A stretch of DNA of 60,729 nt from Nemertoderma westbladi. Lineage: Eukaryota; Xenacoelomorpha; Nemertodermatida; Nemertodermatidae. The translations under genes and the position numbers were made by a program. The notes beneath the pieces are model-generated. The model had not been told where the DNA came from and searched no databases. It saw only the letters and a program-made list of their open reading frames with translations. The stretch is from the NCBI GenBank assembly GCA_032718475.1, contig JAUCBJ010004484.1:1-60729 (forward strand), written 5' to 3'. Shown one piece after another: positions 29,201 to 35,442 of the stretch. Numbering within the stretch: the first letter of the stretch is position 1; every line of letters begins with the position of its first letter.

Positions 29201-30807
29201 TTGTGTTCCAGATTCAACTGTTGAGGGGGGGCTTATATCTTTTAATAAAGAAATCTTCCTTTATCCGCCTTGGTACAGGTGTTGAGCCAATTCTCATTTT
29301 GTGAAATGGAGTTATATTAAATTGGACCTCAAGATGAGCCGCACACTCCCAGATATGCTTCGATACTTTCAAATTTCTATACTGTCCATTTTTAATCTGT
29401 GACTTGTGCAGTAAACTCTGTACCTCAAATCAATGGTCTCCCCAATATACTGCTCATCTAAAAATCTGGTCCACATTTTCTCAATAAAATTAGCAACGGC
29501 CGTTTCATATTTTCGTTCTATCTCTGGATAAAATTTATTTTGTTCCAAGTAACCCATTACCAAATCTGAATAAGTTGGTGCCAATATAGTTCCAATAGCC
29601 GCCCCTTTAACTTGTATATAATACACGAAGTGGGGCCTTCGCGCAGCACGTGACTTAAATTTAATTTAAGTACTAATTCGAAAGTATTACTGTATTAGCA
29701 AATTTTAAGCAGATTTCGCCTAATCACTTTTTACCTCTTTCATTTCTATTCAGACATTTCTGACTCTAGCGGTATAGTGAGAACTGAAGATGGATTAGGG
29801 TCTCCAGCCCCACAAAGACACAGGCTATGGATGAATAGTACATACGTACATCGGCCAAGTTTCATCTTGAATAACGGATAACGAAATGAGAGACGGATCT
29901 CACTTTCAGAAATTTCGTCGTATAGCGGCAGACCGATTAAATCTCCCCCCCCCCCCCCCCCCCCACAAAGACGCAGCATGTGGTCCAGAATATATGGCAA
30001 GATTCAGCTTAAACTGATTAAAATCAATGAGACGGGAGAATCTATTCACTTTCAGGCATAAAGTAGTCCTATAGCGGGTGACTGTTGAACTGATTTTCAA
30101 CAAAACAAATTTTCAACTTGGCAGCTTTAAATTCGACAAAGTTATAAGCATGTCAATATCATAACGACGACAACGATTTCACTTTCAGACATTTGGCCCT
30201 CTAGCGGCAGACTGGAGAACTGCAGATGGATTCGCCTCCTTTGAAAGTCACAGCTAATGGTCTAATACATATCTGCCAAGTTTCAGCTTAAACGGATTAA
30301 AAGCAAAGAAATGGGAGGGCATTTAATGTTTAGACATGTGGCCCTCTAGCGGGAGACCATTGCACTGATGGTGTCTGAAAGTCTCTCAAAAATCTCAACT
30401 TTAGCTCATATTGATACCTACAAATTTTCAACTTGGCAGCTTTAAATCCGACAAAGTTATTAGCATGTCAAAATCGTAACGACGACAACGATTTCACTTT
30501 CAGACCTTTGGCCCTCTAGCGGCAGACTGGAGAACTGCAGATGGATTCGCCTCCTTTGAAAGTCACAGCTAATGGTCTAATACATATCTGTCAAGTTTCA
30601 GCTTAAACGGATTAAAAGCAAAGAAATGGGAGGGCATTTAATGTTTAGACATGTGGCCCTCTAGCGGGAGACCATTGCACTGATGGTGTCTGAAAGTCTC
30701 TCAAAAATCTCAACTTTTGCTCATATTGATACCTACAAATTTTCAACTTGGCAGCTTTAAATCCGACAAAGTTATTAGCATGTCAAAATCGTAACGACGA
30801 CGACGAC

Positions 30808-30846
<39 letters not shown>

Positions 30847-33348
30847 AACTATTTGCATAAATTGACCCACCCCCTAACAGTGTCAATTCGCTAAGGCTCC
30901 GCCAACTTCGTGGCTCGCCCCACATCCCCTGGAACTCCATTGTATTGTTGTTCAGCACAATTTCCAACCCCTTCAATACAAACTCCTTGGTAAATCGTTT
31001 GTTTAAACATTCCGGGTGCTTATCTAACCAGTAGGATATTGCCTTTTCGCCCAACTCCCATGTTATTGAGGGATAAATACTTTCTACATCCACCGTTATA
31101 AGGTGAACCACCTCTAGCTCCTTGAACACATCCTTAAAATTTCTAAACTTTCGGAGAAAATCAAATGTGTCCTTTACATGCGCCCCAATGAATTGCAGAT
31201 ACGGTTTTAATAGAATATCTAATAAGTTGCTTAACCCTTTTGTTGGACAATGTGGGCCACCAACTATACATCTGAATTTCAAATCCCCCGGGCATGGTAA
31301 ATGCAATATTTCACCAGGTTGGCAAACCTCTTCCACCCAACTCTTTATTTCTTTTGATTTATGGATTTTTGGTAAAGCATAGGCCCGTGAAGTTTCAAAT
31401 CCCTGTTTACTACATAATGTATCTCGTTAGTGGTCATCATTTTGCCAAAGTTTTTACAGTATTTTTACTTTATAAGTGATAGAAACGGCACAAATTATAT
31501 TAGTTGCTGTATAAATAAATGTAAAAATGTTATAAATAAGTTAGCTTATATTTATTGTGGCGTTTGGAGCCATATTATAATAATATAGCTAGGCCTTACT
31601 GGTTATCAATAGCTATACCCCGCCTACCGGTATGTAATTCAGTAGACCTATCTGGCTGTCAGGCAAATTTCCACCTCTTGTTTACGAGGTGACCATGATG
31701 GCGTTAAGTAATGTCCACTAGGGGGACATTACTTAACGCCGTCATGGTTACCACGTAAACAATAACACCAAATACAATACTAAATGTACAGGCCAATACA
31801 ATGCTGTAATGTCCTTTAATGTTGTAAAGTTCTAAATAACCACTCGCTGTTAATACTAACGGCGTTGAGTAATGTTACAATTTTGGAATATAAATGTTTA
31901 TTACATAAATTTACCATATTATACTCCAATTATTGATAACGTTATACTGTATATTATACATTTTATTCGCACCAATTTAATTATTTCACCCCCCCCCCCC
32001 TCGTTATAATATAAATATTCTCAGCGATACATATATAATTTTATTTAATTTATTTAATACATATATTGGCATATTGATAAAATCTATATTCTGATTTATT
32101 TAAATATCTAATATAAAACTCATGAATGGAAAGATAAAATATAATTACTTGTAATGTAAATATATATTATAAAGGACCACCCTATTAAATATAATATTAT
32201 TCCTATTCAAATGCATGATATTTATCATATATTACAAACATAATCTTGATTATATATAACTTCCTTTCCCGTATTATTATGATTAATAACTTTTATGATT
32301 TATGATCTGTGGCAGTAATTTCCGCCCTGTTAACATGTACTGTACAGTAGTTAACTGTAGTTAAGCCTAATGCAATGAATGACAGCGTCATATAACTATA
32401 AATATCTGAAATCTTATCATATTAATTTTATCATATATAATGTAAAATATCACATATAAAATGTCTGAGATCTTTAAATAATATATGTATTGTCATCCAA
32501 TATCTGGGATTTGATGCTTCCATATTATCAGACTATTTATTCTGGTGCTTATTTTCTGATCAAATTAATATTTTATTGTTAGAAACTGAGATGTTAAGTA
32601 ATGGTGCTATAAATCCAATCTTATATTCGTTTATTCATTGACGGCATTACAATTTCTTTGAGAAACATATTATTAATTTATTTAGTAACATTTTGAATTT
32701 CTGTAGTGTAGTTAAATTATTTTTTTGAACAACTTAGTCTCATTGATAACAAAAGATTATTAAAAACTTACAAAATTGCACTGTAAGTCACCACCGAACA
32801 GCTTCAACAAACATAAACACAGACGGAAAACGGTCCTACATGTACTATAATTATAACCTTTCGCTGATAGCACGCATTTATTTATGACTCACCCCAAATC
32901 TTCAAATAAATAGTGAGTTTTATTATAATTTCTGGGGATTAATAATCGGATTTTCTTTTTAGATTTCGTGGATGGAGTGATTTCCCGAGAGGAAGTTGTA
33001 TCCCAAAGCGCCTCGGAAACTTCAGAGACACGCGATTCCAGATCTATCCGCTTGGCGTCCTCACGATCTGACACGACCCCAGACGCAGGCGGTGTTGAGG
33101 CGCTACGGCGGTCACCCATGGCAACCCACTTGGCGGAGGCCGTGCTGGCAGACACCCTGTGGAATATATTAGCGGAGGCGTCTATGGGTCACTTCCACAT
33201 CACCAACAGGCCTCTGGTGGTCGGTACGCCACCTAGTGGCGAGTTGAGAAGTAGCGAAGATTTCGCGTCAGAGCGCCAAATGTCGTGCGAAAGCGAAAAG
33301 CGAAAACCGAGAAAAAATACCAAGAAAAACAAGAAACGCGATCGATGA
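1909..33348 (+). CDS. CFAP65: Cilia- and flagella-associated protein 65-like, 3' part of gene (ten exons)
   Basis: CFAP65 (CCDC108) is a large protein of motile cilia and sperm flagella built from MSP/ASH-type immunoglobulin-like domains. Exons are 1909-2294, 2870-3542, 3938-4382, 6191-6333, 7623-7787, 16275-16463, 17449-17652, 18062-18313, 18709-19189 and 32963-33348. All are flanked by AG/GT and all join in phase, giving 1107 codons and a TGA. Family-like stretches include IEPGAVATLDWMFNPLEA, then an AMIGYD stretch, VGILEPGASLPIQLTL and YTLHLGVTGRSHS near the C-terminus. The C-terminal tail is Lys/Arg-rich. The full-length family is about 1900 residues, so roughly 800 N-terminal residues lie left of base 1. 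The exons are GC-rich; the introns are AT-rich and full of repeats, the last being 13.8 kb. Assignment rests on remembered family features; no search was run. Confidence 0.82.
2870..3542 (+). CDS. CFAP65: CFAP65-like exon b
   Basis: Acceptor ttatcctag, donor CAG|gttagt. Its first base completes the Arg codon of the previous exon, after which the frame reads FEWRISHGDSKYLSVYPSRG and is open for 224 codons. The FEW-I and 'YPSRGLIGPNES' patterns fit a beta-strand-rich MSP/ASH-like domain. Confidence 0.82.
3938..4382 (+). CDS. CFAP65: CFAP65-like exon c
   Basis: Acceptor tttatttcccag, donor ACAG|gttcgt, phase 0 in and phase 1 out. The frame also stays open upstream to an alternative acceptor (tttccctttcag) ending at 3883, so a version 18 residues longer is possible. 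The encoded stretch includes SLLLHNPGTVAAQWAFLYP and an RRGLLGPGQSAPV strand, typical of Ig-like cilia proteins. Confidence 0.8.
4838..6170 (+). repeat. 26-bp satellite, about 51 copies, in a CFAP65 intron
   Basis: The unit is tttatgtggtttattgttta plus cactgg, repeated head to tail with few changes. The main variant is a C/G choice giving acactgg or acagtgg; the last few units are shortened. It ends 20 bases before exon d. All three + frames stay open because 26 bp shifts the frame each unit without making stops, so the long ORFs here are artefacts. Confidence 0.95.
6191..6333 (+). CDS. CFAP65: CFAP65-like exon d
   Basis: Acceptor atttctctag follows directly on the 26-bp satellite; donor CAG|gttagt. 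Two leading bases complete a Gly codon. It encodes about 47 residues, ending SLYNAGSVPLEFQ, a pattern common in ASH/MSP domains (string of beta residues, N-x-G, then V-L-F). Confidence 0.8.
6365..6620 (+). mobile_element. MITE, family with GGCCCATGTGAAGAATACCAG-like inverted ends, copy 1
   Basis: The left end gcccatgtgaagaatacca is mirrored by the right end gtaatcttcacatgggcc. The internal block includes the motif cgtttattgttttggttaga at 6486. Other copies lie at 34068-34342 and 50222-50712. No coding capacity. Confidence 0.75.
7623..7787 (+). CDS. CFAP65: CFAP65-like exon e
   Basis: Acceptor attccaatcag, donor CAG|gtattc, 55 codons, phase 0 at both ends. It ends with TIEPGAVATLDWMFNPLEA and a short VDVPIQ strand, one of the most recognisable CFAP65-like segments in the window. 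No open ORF longer than the exon marks it; it is identified by splice sites, phase and protein pattern. Confidence 0.8.
7788..9000. repeat. Intron with diverged internal repeats
   Basis: Within this CFAP65 intron the phrase ggtcgctgatcacgat occurs at about 8021 and 8173 with similar flanks (tttttaaggtcgctg / tttttcgaggtcgctg). Phrases such as cgaaaaatacaagtag and 'tacttgtatttttcgtgcc' recur in both orientations. It looks like an old inverted or tandem element; no gene seen. Confidence 0.45.
9072..9752 (-). CDS. Small secreted or GPI-anchored cysteine-rich protein, intronless
   Basis: I do not recognise the family. The 226-residue frame has two possible starts. Met11 (at 9722) gives the more typical signal peptide, a hydrophobic run IIYTLFVITILPA followed by small residues. 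The mature part has ten Cys (34, 76, 79, 106, 113, 121, 162, 166, 167, 172), an even number compatible with disulfides, and N-glycosylation sequons at 31, 70 and 183. A Ser/Thr-rich stalk leads to a C-terminal hydrophobic segment (HVVAASITIVLGGILF) that ends only three residues from the stop, as in GPI-anchor signals. It is antisense inside a CFAP65 intron. The clean frame and ordered domain pattern argue for a real gene; no promoter was identified. Confidence 0.7.
   Translation of the reverse strand: MNVRVASSYKMQIIYTLFVITILPATKAVSNFTCPVGMDWSITSKNDALLKKYQDRISHFAKSNDFVQGNATFSECFSCAVASYTLAGYSEEYNEEIVFDYQTGVCHVADYNCVPLNEAFCTHFVTVSLPDAAPENRDDFLVRLMAITNWIKVELTETHEACQYQCCPTGPCPPAEQWKHRVNESTTEGGSTSTSLVTETNAAQTTTHVVAASITIVLGGILFSEW
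10277..10795 (-). mobile_element. LINE fragment, 3' end of reverse transcriptase ORF (same family as 45114-47657)
   Basis: The 165-residue frame reads from SRIWKSHRIKRNLKVR through VPVLLYGSPCWALTAEDT to GGQPMTFLRRILKDTGLED. It is nearly identical to the C-terminal part of the long copy at 45114-47657. The 3' end runs into a TAG-like microsatellite near 10230-10260. 5' truncated, as usual for LINEs. Confidence 0.85.
10935..11118 (-). mobile_element. Short repeat element ending in a poly-C tract (family of 52733-52987)
   Basis: It shares with 52800-52985 the blocks ggagcaggttacagtgg, gagtaatcagctgttatttgcg and ttattgcgtcca. It ends in about 24 C's at 11093-11116. Confidence 0.6.
12254..12503. 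repeat. Poly-C tract and perfect hairpin
   Basis: A run of about 20 C's at 12255-12274 borders AT-rich sequence. At 12475-12503 there is a perfect hairpin, ataaggcacagct with a 3-base loop and its complement. Probably part of an old MITE; no gene seen between 11120 and 12720. Confidence 0.55.
12724..15668 (-). mobile_element. LINE retrotransposon with endonuclease and reverse transcriptase, 5' truncated
   Basis: An uninterrupted minus frame from about 15666 to the stop at 12836 encodes an APE-type endonuclease remnant (DILAIQEHWLG, then PTIVLGDINGTL and NMSDHRPVM) and a reverse transcriptase. The RT shows LSLDLSSAFDTVSY, LQQGVRQGGVLSPLLFNFYL and the catalytic YADD at about residues 614-618 of the 904-residue ATG frame (bases 13697-13708). 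A Cys/His stretch (LCEHCSG) follows near the C-terminus. The 3' end is a short (TTG)n run at about 12727-12741. The frame is intact, so the insertion is probably recent. Clade uncertain (Jockey/CR1/L2-like group). It sits antisense in a CFAP65 intron. Confidence 0.9.
15869..15968 (+). promoter_or_regulatory. 23-bp tandem repeat of AGGTCA nuclear-receptor-type half sites
   Basis: Five units spaced 23 bp apart carry CAAGGTCACCTTGAAATAGAC. Two contain exact TCAAGGTCA (15892 and 15915), the extended half site used by NR5A/ERR-type monomeric nuclear receptors; others differ by one or two bases. AAGGTCACCTTG is also a palindrome. Function is inferred, not shown. Confidence 0.5.
16275..16463 (+). 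CDS. CFAP65: CFAP65-like exon f
   Basis: Acceptor gtgtttctttag, donor AAG|gtaggt, 63 codons, phase 0. Starts IVGGDTTVVSFAMIGYDRQ. It follows an 8.5-kb intron that holds an antisense gene and two LINE copies. Confidence 0.8.
16524..17390. mobile_element. Foldback element (imperfect palindrome) with poly-G end, in a CFAP65 intron
   Basis: It starts with about 23 G's and gtagcgcattttctg. The segment 16583-16635 (gaaacatatcctatctgatg...) is repeated inverted at 17321-17375, and 16960-17050 (gatcttcaaaatgtataatc...) inverted at 17150-17245. The left arm is longer by an insertion. It resembles 26996-27619 in the G-run/GTAGC edge. Confidence 0.75.
17449..17652 (+). CDS. CFAP65: CFAP65-like exon g
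   Basis: Acceptor tttaatatag, donor GAG|gtaaat, 68 codons, phase 0. It encodes one complete Ig-like fold half: VRRVIHIINVTQNHYVSFEF, then VGILEPGASLPIQLTLTS. Confidence 0.82.
18062..18313 (+). CDS. CFAP65: CFAP65-like exon h
   Basis: Acceptor ttttgtttcctag, donor AAA|gtgagt, 84 codons, phase 0. Content changes from Ig-like to charged and helical (KLSEWEAEVERQRVEF), then a Pro/Arg-rich linker. Confidence 0.8.
18552..18632 (-). ncRNA. tRNA-like remnant (possible SINE head)
   Basis: On the minus strand: A-box-like TGGTCTAGTGGCAACATT, a loop TTTCCAA (would read anticodon TCC), and a B box GGTTCGATCCC. Acceptor and anticodon stems pair poorly, so this is a decayed tRNA or tRNA-derived SINE, not a working tRNA. 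Confidence 0.45.
18709..19189 (+). CDS. CFAP65: CFAP65-like exon i
   Basis: Acceptor tcatctttccag, donor ACG|gtaagt, ends phase 1. It begins VVKRETMTG and contains YTLHLGVTGRSHS, a segment resembling the C-terminal region of CFAP65 proteins. The rest is acidic and low in complexity. Confidence 0.8.
19190..19990. other. Gene-free intron stretch
   Basis: AT-rich sequence of the long last CFAP65 intron between exon i and the ASPDH 3' end. No ORF, tandem repeat or RNA gene could be supported. Confidence 0.5.
19936..19941 (-). promoter_or_regulatory. Poly(A) signal AATAAA for ASPDH
   Basis: On the minus strand AATAAA lies about 54 bases after the ASPDH stop codon. Confidence 0.5.
19995..20286 (-). 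CDS. ASPDH: ASPDH exon 2
   Basis: The acceptor tgtttacag is read on the minus strand at 20295-20287. One base plus 96 codons follow, ending in TAA/TAG-type stop at 19995. It encodes the C-terminal half of the DUF108-type domain (IAAHTIGFDGTQGILISD to GRIHIV). Confidence 0.88.
19995..23901 (-). CDS. ASPDH: Aspartate dehydrogenase domain-containing protein, two exons
   Basis: The family is a putative NAD(P)-dependent L-aspartate dehydrogenase (oxidative deamination of aspartate to iminoaspartate), cytosolic in animals. Exon 1 is 23901-23378 and exon 2 is 20286-19995; together they give 271 residues, close to the usual vertebrate length of about 280. Seen: a Rossmann motif GYGRLG at residues 10-15, LLVGSPTA at 87-94, ARGALWGANDIQ at 118-129, VLYDGPIR at the exon junction, and the C-terminal domain stretches LAPNNVNTMA and EVTGSATYRAFW. 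The split Arg codon joins exactly (AG + G), donor AG|gttggt and acceptor tgtttacag. The 3.1-kb intron contains a 42/45-bp array derived from the exon-1 boundary. The gene is nested antisense in the last CFAP65 intron. Confidence 0.9.
20560..20765 (-). mobile_element. LINE reverse-transcriptase C-terminal fragment, second subfamily
   Basis: The minus-strand translation gives MSFLKCLLNDTGLENMDEL and MADREIWGRYV, parallel to MTFLRRILKDTGLEDADDL and MGDRELWRR of the 45114-47657 family but clearly diverged. Frameshifts are present. Lies in the ASPDH exon-2 upstream intron. Confidence 0.65.
21335..21545. repeat. TGCATATA-rich simple repeat
   Basis: About 210 bp of alternating gcatatatgcgagca-like units (roughly 12-18 bp) with alternating purine-pyrimidine character. 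It sits just outside the ASPDH array. Confidence 0.8.
21590..23405 (-). repeat. 42/45-bp tandem array made of the ASPDH exon-1 end plus splice donor, about 42 copies
   Basis: Read in the ASPDH sense, each unit is GTGTTGCTATATGATGG, ACCAATAAG, then gttggtttaatacctA. The middle is the end of ASPDH exon 1 (VVLYDGPI) and the gttggt is its splice donor. Units of 45 bp carry an extra GCC/GGC-type triplet. Many distal units have GTGTTG where exon 1 has GTGGTG; others keep GTGGTG. Identity to exon 1 begins exactly at base 23404. Each unit is also preceded by ttaatacctag, an AG-ending possible acceptor. The long + strand ORFs (21661-22629, 22689-23450) arise only because 42 and 45 are multiples of three. 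Confidence 0.92.
23378..23901 (-). CDS. ASPDH: ASPDH exon 1
   Basis: ATG at 23901-23899, 174 full codons plus two bases. The last 27 bases (23378-23404) are identical to the core of the adjoining tandem array units. If the intron were retained, translation would end after three more residues at a TAA inside the first array unit. Confidence 0.9.
23905..25570. other. AT-rich interval with small hairpin elements
   Basis: No gene seen. It contains a hairpin acttttttccc-aa-gggaaaaaagt at about 24409-24432, a short tandem of acaagctatgtaccataaa at about 24677-24735, and a MITE copy at 24775-24960 (separate entry). Confidence 0.5.
24775..24960 (+). mobile_element. MITE fragment, family of 51253-52393
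   Basis: It starts atgggtacccactttttgacc and continues with tcatgaggttttttgttc and taccttctgacagtaagat, matching the left inverted repeat of the element at 51253. The right end is not present. Confidence 0.7.
25575..25700 (+). mobile_element. LINE reverse-transcriptase fragment
   Basis: The + frame reads LEHLYNYCNKNKLSVNIKKT, then KIMKFRRGGR, the thumb-side motif after the YADD box in many LINEs (LxxLYxYCxxNxLxVNxxKTKxMxF). It breaks off into the 29-bp array. Confidence 0.7.
25695..25992 (+). repeat. 29-bp tandem array expanded from LINE sequence, about 10 copies
   Basis: The unit is tacggtggaacgaagctaac plus tgtttgtaa. The first unit (tacggtggaacaaagcta) is continuous with the LINE frame at 25575-25700 and the later ones carry one fixed change (caaag to cgaag), so the array grew inside the dead element. 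The last unit is disrupted by 'tggaactg'. Confidence 0.9.
25993..26990. other. AT-rich interval, no gene seen
   Basis: Possible remains of the same LINE up to about 26100. Beyond that no convincing frame, RNA gene or tandem repeat was found. Confidence 0.4.
26996..27619. mobile_element. Foldback element bounded by poly-G and poly-C
   Basis: Left end: about 13 G's then gtagcacaaaaaggctctcac. Right end: gtgaggttcgtgctaa then about 20 C's, the imperfect inverse. Near the middle (27269-27306) lies a perfect palindrome with 18-bp arms around ggcccc, and cttctgaacaaattt (27220s) is inverted near 27340-27360. No ORF of note. Confidence 0.75.
28666..28798. mobile_element. 133-bp foldback mini-element, copy 1
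   Basis: The arms catacttgtgtgtaaagtag/aactttacagtgt and acactgtaaagtactttgca/acaagtatg pair, with an inner pair gagtggcttt / aaagccacg. The same element occurs at 45096-45113 plus 47669-47782, where a LINE has split it. Confidence 0.8.
30106..30800 (+). repeat. 315-bp tandem repeat, 2.2 copies
   Basis: caaattttcaacttggcagc recurs at 30106, 30421 and 30736, an exact 315-bp period. Each unit has two copies of ggccctctagcgg (30195, 30340, 30510, 30655). More diverged relatives of the unit extend left to about 29740. Confidence 0.92.
30796..30847 (+). repeat. (CGA)n microsatellite
   Basis: About 17 CGA triplets with one CAA interruption follow the last 315-bp unit; the parent motif cgacgacaacga is present once in each unit, so the run probably expanded from it. 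Confidence 0.9.
31900..32940. other. AT-rich intron stretch, no gene seen
   Basis: Very AT-rich sequence before the last CFAP65 exon with a short C-run at 31990-31999. No supported feature. Confidence 0.5.
32963..33348 (+). CDS. CFAP65: CFAP65-like terminal exon
   Basis: Acceptor ttttctttttag. The two leading bases complete an Asp codon with the donor at 19189, so the phase fits across a 13.8-kb intron. It contains a helical LAEAVLADTLWNILAEAS stretch and ends in a basic tail (RKPRKNTKKNKKRDR) before TGA. The link over so long an intron is the least certain junction in the model. Confidence 0.72.
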
Positions 33349-33486
33349 AAGTCCGCGAACTTAGCGAAACGTCACGCGAACAAGAAATTTAATTTAATTT
33401 GTATATAAAGTCAATATAACTTATTGAAACTCAACTGAATTTGTTAATAATTGTAAATAGATTTAATTTAATATCTTAGTTAAATT

Positions 33487-33492
33487 AATAAA
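33487..33492 (+). promoter_or_regulatory. Poly(A) signal AATAAA for CFAP65-like gene
   Basis: AATAAA lies about 140 bases after the TGA, in an AT-rich 3' UTR. Confidence 0.5.
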
Positions 33493-34067
33493 ATATTTTT
33501 ACCCATTTTTTTTAACTTTGTTAGGTTTCTGTAACAGCATTCCTTTAATGAAGTAAATAGCACAGCAATTAATTCCATCTACATTCCCATAACAAGAGGC
33601 TACATATTTATCGATTATGTTTTAAAAAGATAATTCATTAGATATCCACCGAATTATCCAATTACCTTCCTTTTCTAGCTCCTTATGATATGTGTGACAT
33701 GACATGTACTGTATGTAGTACTGATTTGTTGGCCAATATTAGTAACAGTGCTCACACAACCTACCTCCCAGTATATTATGTTGGGTGTAGGCCTACTCTA
33801 CCAACCAGCTACAACAGTGTAGCTGCATGCAGATCAACCATCCCTGTGCTCTCGTCATAAATGGATTCGTTTCCATGGTAACATGCCTACATTTAAATAT
33901 AAAATCTCTCCTCTATTTATCCTTGTAAATTGTTGTGAAGCAACAAATAAAAATTATATTTCATTGAATTTACGAAACTCCAGCAATATTGATTTGATTT
34001 TAACAAACTTGCCTTAATTTTAGGATGTCTGGGTTTGTTACTGTAGTTGTTCCTAGTTAATACTATT

Positions 34068-34342
34068 CGCCCATGTGAAGGATACGATTTCACTTTTTGT
34101 TCGAAATTTTACTGGAATTTTATATATTAAGAAATTGTATTTTTCCAAATTTATCCGTATTAAGTGTTTTATAGTGCTTATTTCTGACTTATAACCTGTA
34201 TAGATATTTATTCGTTTATTGTTTTGGTTAGAATGGTAATCAGCCTTTCTGAAACCTGTGGTTTTAGTAAACTGGGGGTAAACTGCAACGTGAAATATAA
34301 CAGAAACAGCAGAAAGTCTTGAATACTTCACATGGGCCATAT
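34068..34342 (+). mobile_element. MITE, GGCCCATGTGAAG family, copy 2
   Basis: Starts gcccatgtgaaggatac and ends gtcttgaatacttcacatgggcc, with the internal motif cgtttattgttttggttaga at 34213 and a block tagtgcttatttctgactta shared with copy 1 (6365-6620). It lies about 90 bases before the ATG of the small coiled-coil gene. Confidence 0.78.
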
Positions 34343-34430
34343 TATTGGTGGGCAATTTCAACTAATTTTATATTGTTAAGCCGTATTTCAAAATTTTTTT
34401 GTTAATTTTCTACAATCATAGTTAAGGAAT

Positions 34431-35442
34431 ATGTCTGCTGATGATAAATCCTCCAAACAAAATGATATACTTAAGCGTGTCGCTTTGCTCGGAACCGGTT
34501 CTTTGGATCATGGTGAAGAAGTTGACCAATTCTTAGAGTTTATCAGGTTGCAAGAAGAATTTGAGTTACTGGAGGCACAGGTTGGGCAGACCTACGTGTA
34601 TTGGTATAATATGGGGTATAATACGTAATAATGCAAAAATGATTTAAATAGTTTTCAACCAACATGAGAGACGAATATAGGCCTATAACATGTTCATTCA
34701 AACATCAAAATAATAAACCAACTTCAAAAACATGAGTAATAGTTCATGTTCTACTGCCTTTTCGGTATTGGTAGTGCTATTAAATTAAAGACTAATACTG
34801 TTACAGTGTCGAGCGAACTCGTGCAGTGGAAATGAGATCCTTCCGGATTCCAGATTCTCCATAATTATATTGTAACTTTTCCTGGCAGGCTAAGTATATA
34901 TTTCAGATTATATTACATATTTCAGCCGATTAAATTTCTATAAGATGTGGTTTATCCGTGTCCTGATATTAATCATATTAAACTCATATTTGAGTTTTCA
35001 CCTTGTCAGAATATATTTTATCAATAATTCCCACCAAGTAGAACTAACAATCGCAAAACTCATATTTGAGTTTTCACCAATTGGATATAGCGTTTTAGAA
35101 AAATCCTCATTCATCAGTTTAATGGCTAGGCCCTATACTGTAAATTATTTTAATACTAAAATATTATTTAGGCCTAATATCTTAAAAACTGAAAGGGGGC
35201 CCCAATATGGCTTAATCCGGCCCTGGCTTTGATTGTGTAGATTTCGCATTTTATTGTACATGTACAGTACTACTGTATATCATAGCAATAATAACTGCTG
35301 TACAATATTATTCTATTATCAGGGCAAAGAATTGGAAGAGACTAAAGACGAACTTGCCAACACGTTGAAAGAAATTAAACATTTACAGAAAATGTTAGCG
35401 GAAAGAGGTCTGAAAAGGCAAGATACCGTAACGAAGAGATGA
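34431..35442 (+). CDS. Small coiled-coil protein, 89 residues, two exons
   Basis: Family not recognised. Exon 1 is 34431-34580 (50 codons, donor CAG|gttggg) and exon 2 is 35323-35442 (acceptor tctattatcag, 39 codons plus TGA); both join at phase 0. The protein starts MSADDKSSKQNDILKRV, has a short linker GTGSLDHGEE, then a continuous charged amphipathic helix from about residue 31 (FLEFIRLQEEFELLEAQ) through LEETKDELANTLKEIKHLQ, and a basic tail. The coiled coil is uninterrupted across the splice junction, which supports the intron. No membrane segment or signal peptide. A poly(A) signal AATAAA is at 35530-35535. It lies 1.1 kb after the CFAP65 end in the same direction. A partner of a cilium complex is possible but unproven. 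Confidence 0.68.

Larger units (their letters stand above)
29631..30922. mobile_element. 1.3-kb insertion inside the Penelope-like element
   Basis: It interrupts the RT frame between the residues EFQG and YYIQ. The ends are tggggccttcgcgcagcacg and ...cgtggctcgcccca, inverse for at least six bases (TGGGGC). Similar end sequences occur at 37948-38200 (ctggggcgagccacg ... gctgcgcgaaggcc) and near 41722 (tttgtggctcgtcccac), so it belongs to a dispersed family. It contains a poly-C run (29945-29965), the 315-bp tandem repeat and a (CGA)n run. No transposase seen. Confidence 0.7.
28859..31469 (-). mobile_element. Penelope-like retroelement (reverse transcriptase plus GIY-YIG endonuclease), decayed
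   Basis: The minus-strand translation shows SRAYALPKIHKSKEI (about 31405), CIVGGPHCPTKGLSNLLDIL and VVHLITVDVESIYPSI, typical of the Penelope RT. The frame is broken at 30922-29631 by a 1.3-kb insertion and resumes with YYIQVKGAAIGTILAPTYSD (RT) and FYPEIERKYE. After another frameshift near 29385 it ends with LKVSKHIWECAAHL and IKEDFFIKRYKPPLNS, then TGA at 29216-29214. That is the GIY-YIG (URI) C-terminal part with its closing PxLN. The 5' end is truncated. Target duplication ttataagt at 28851-28858 and 31470-31477. Nested in a MITE and in the last CFAP65 intron. Confidence 0.88.
28805..31890. mobile_element. MITE split by a Penelope-like element (two halves)
   Basis: The left part 28805-28858 starts ttttattccaaaattttaac; the right part 31478-31890 ends gtaatgttacaattttggaa, its inverse. 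The intact copy lies at 47789-48246. Both halves carry ttataagt at the break, the target duplication of the inserted element. The right half holds the hairpin cgttaagtaatgtccactag/ggggacattacttaacg at about 31703-31742. Confidence 0.8.
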
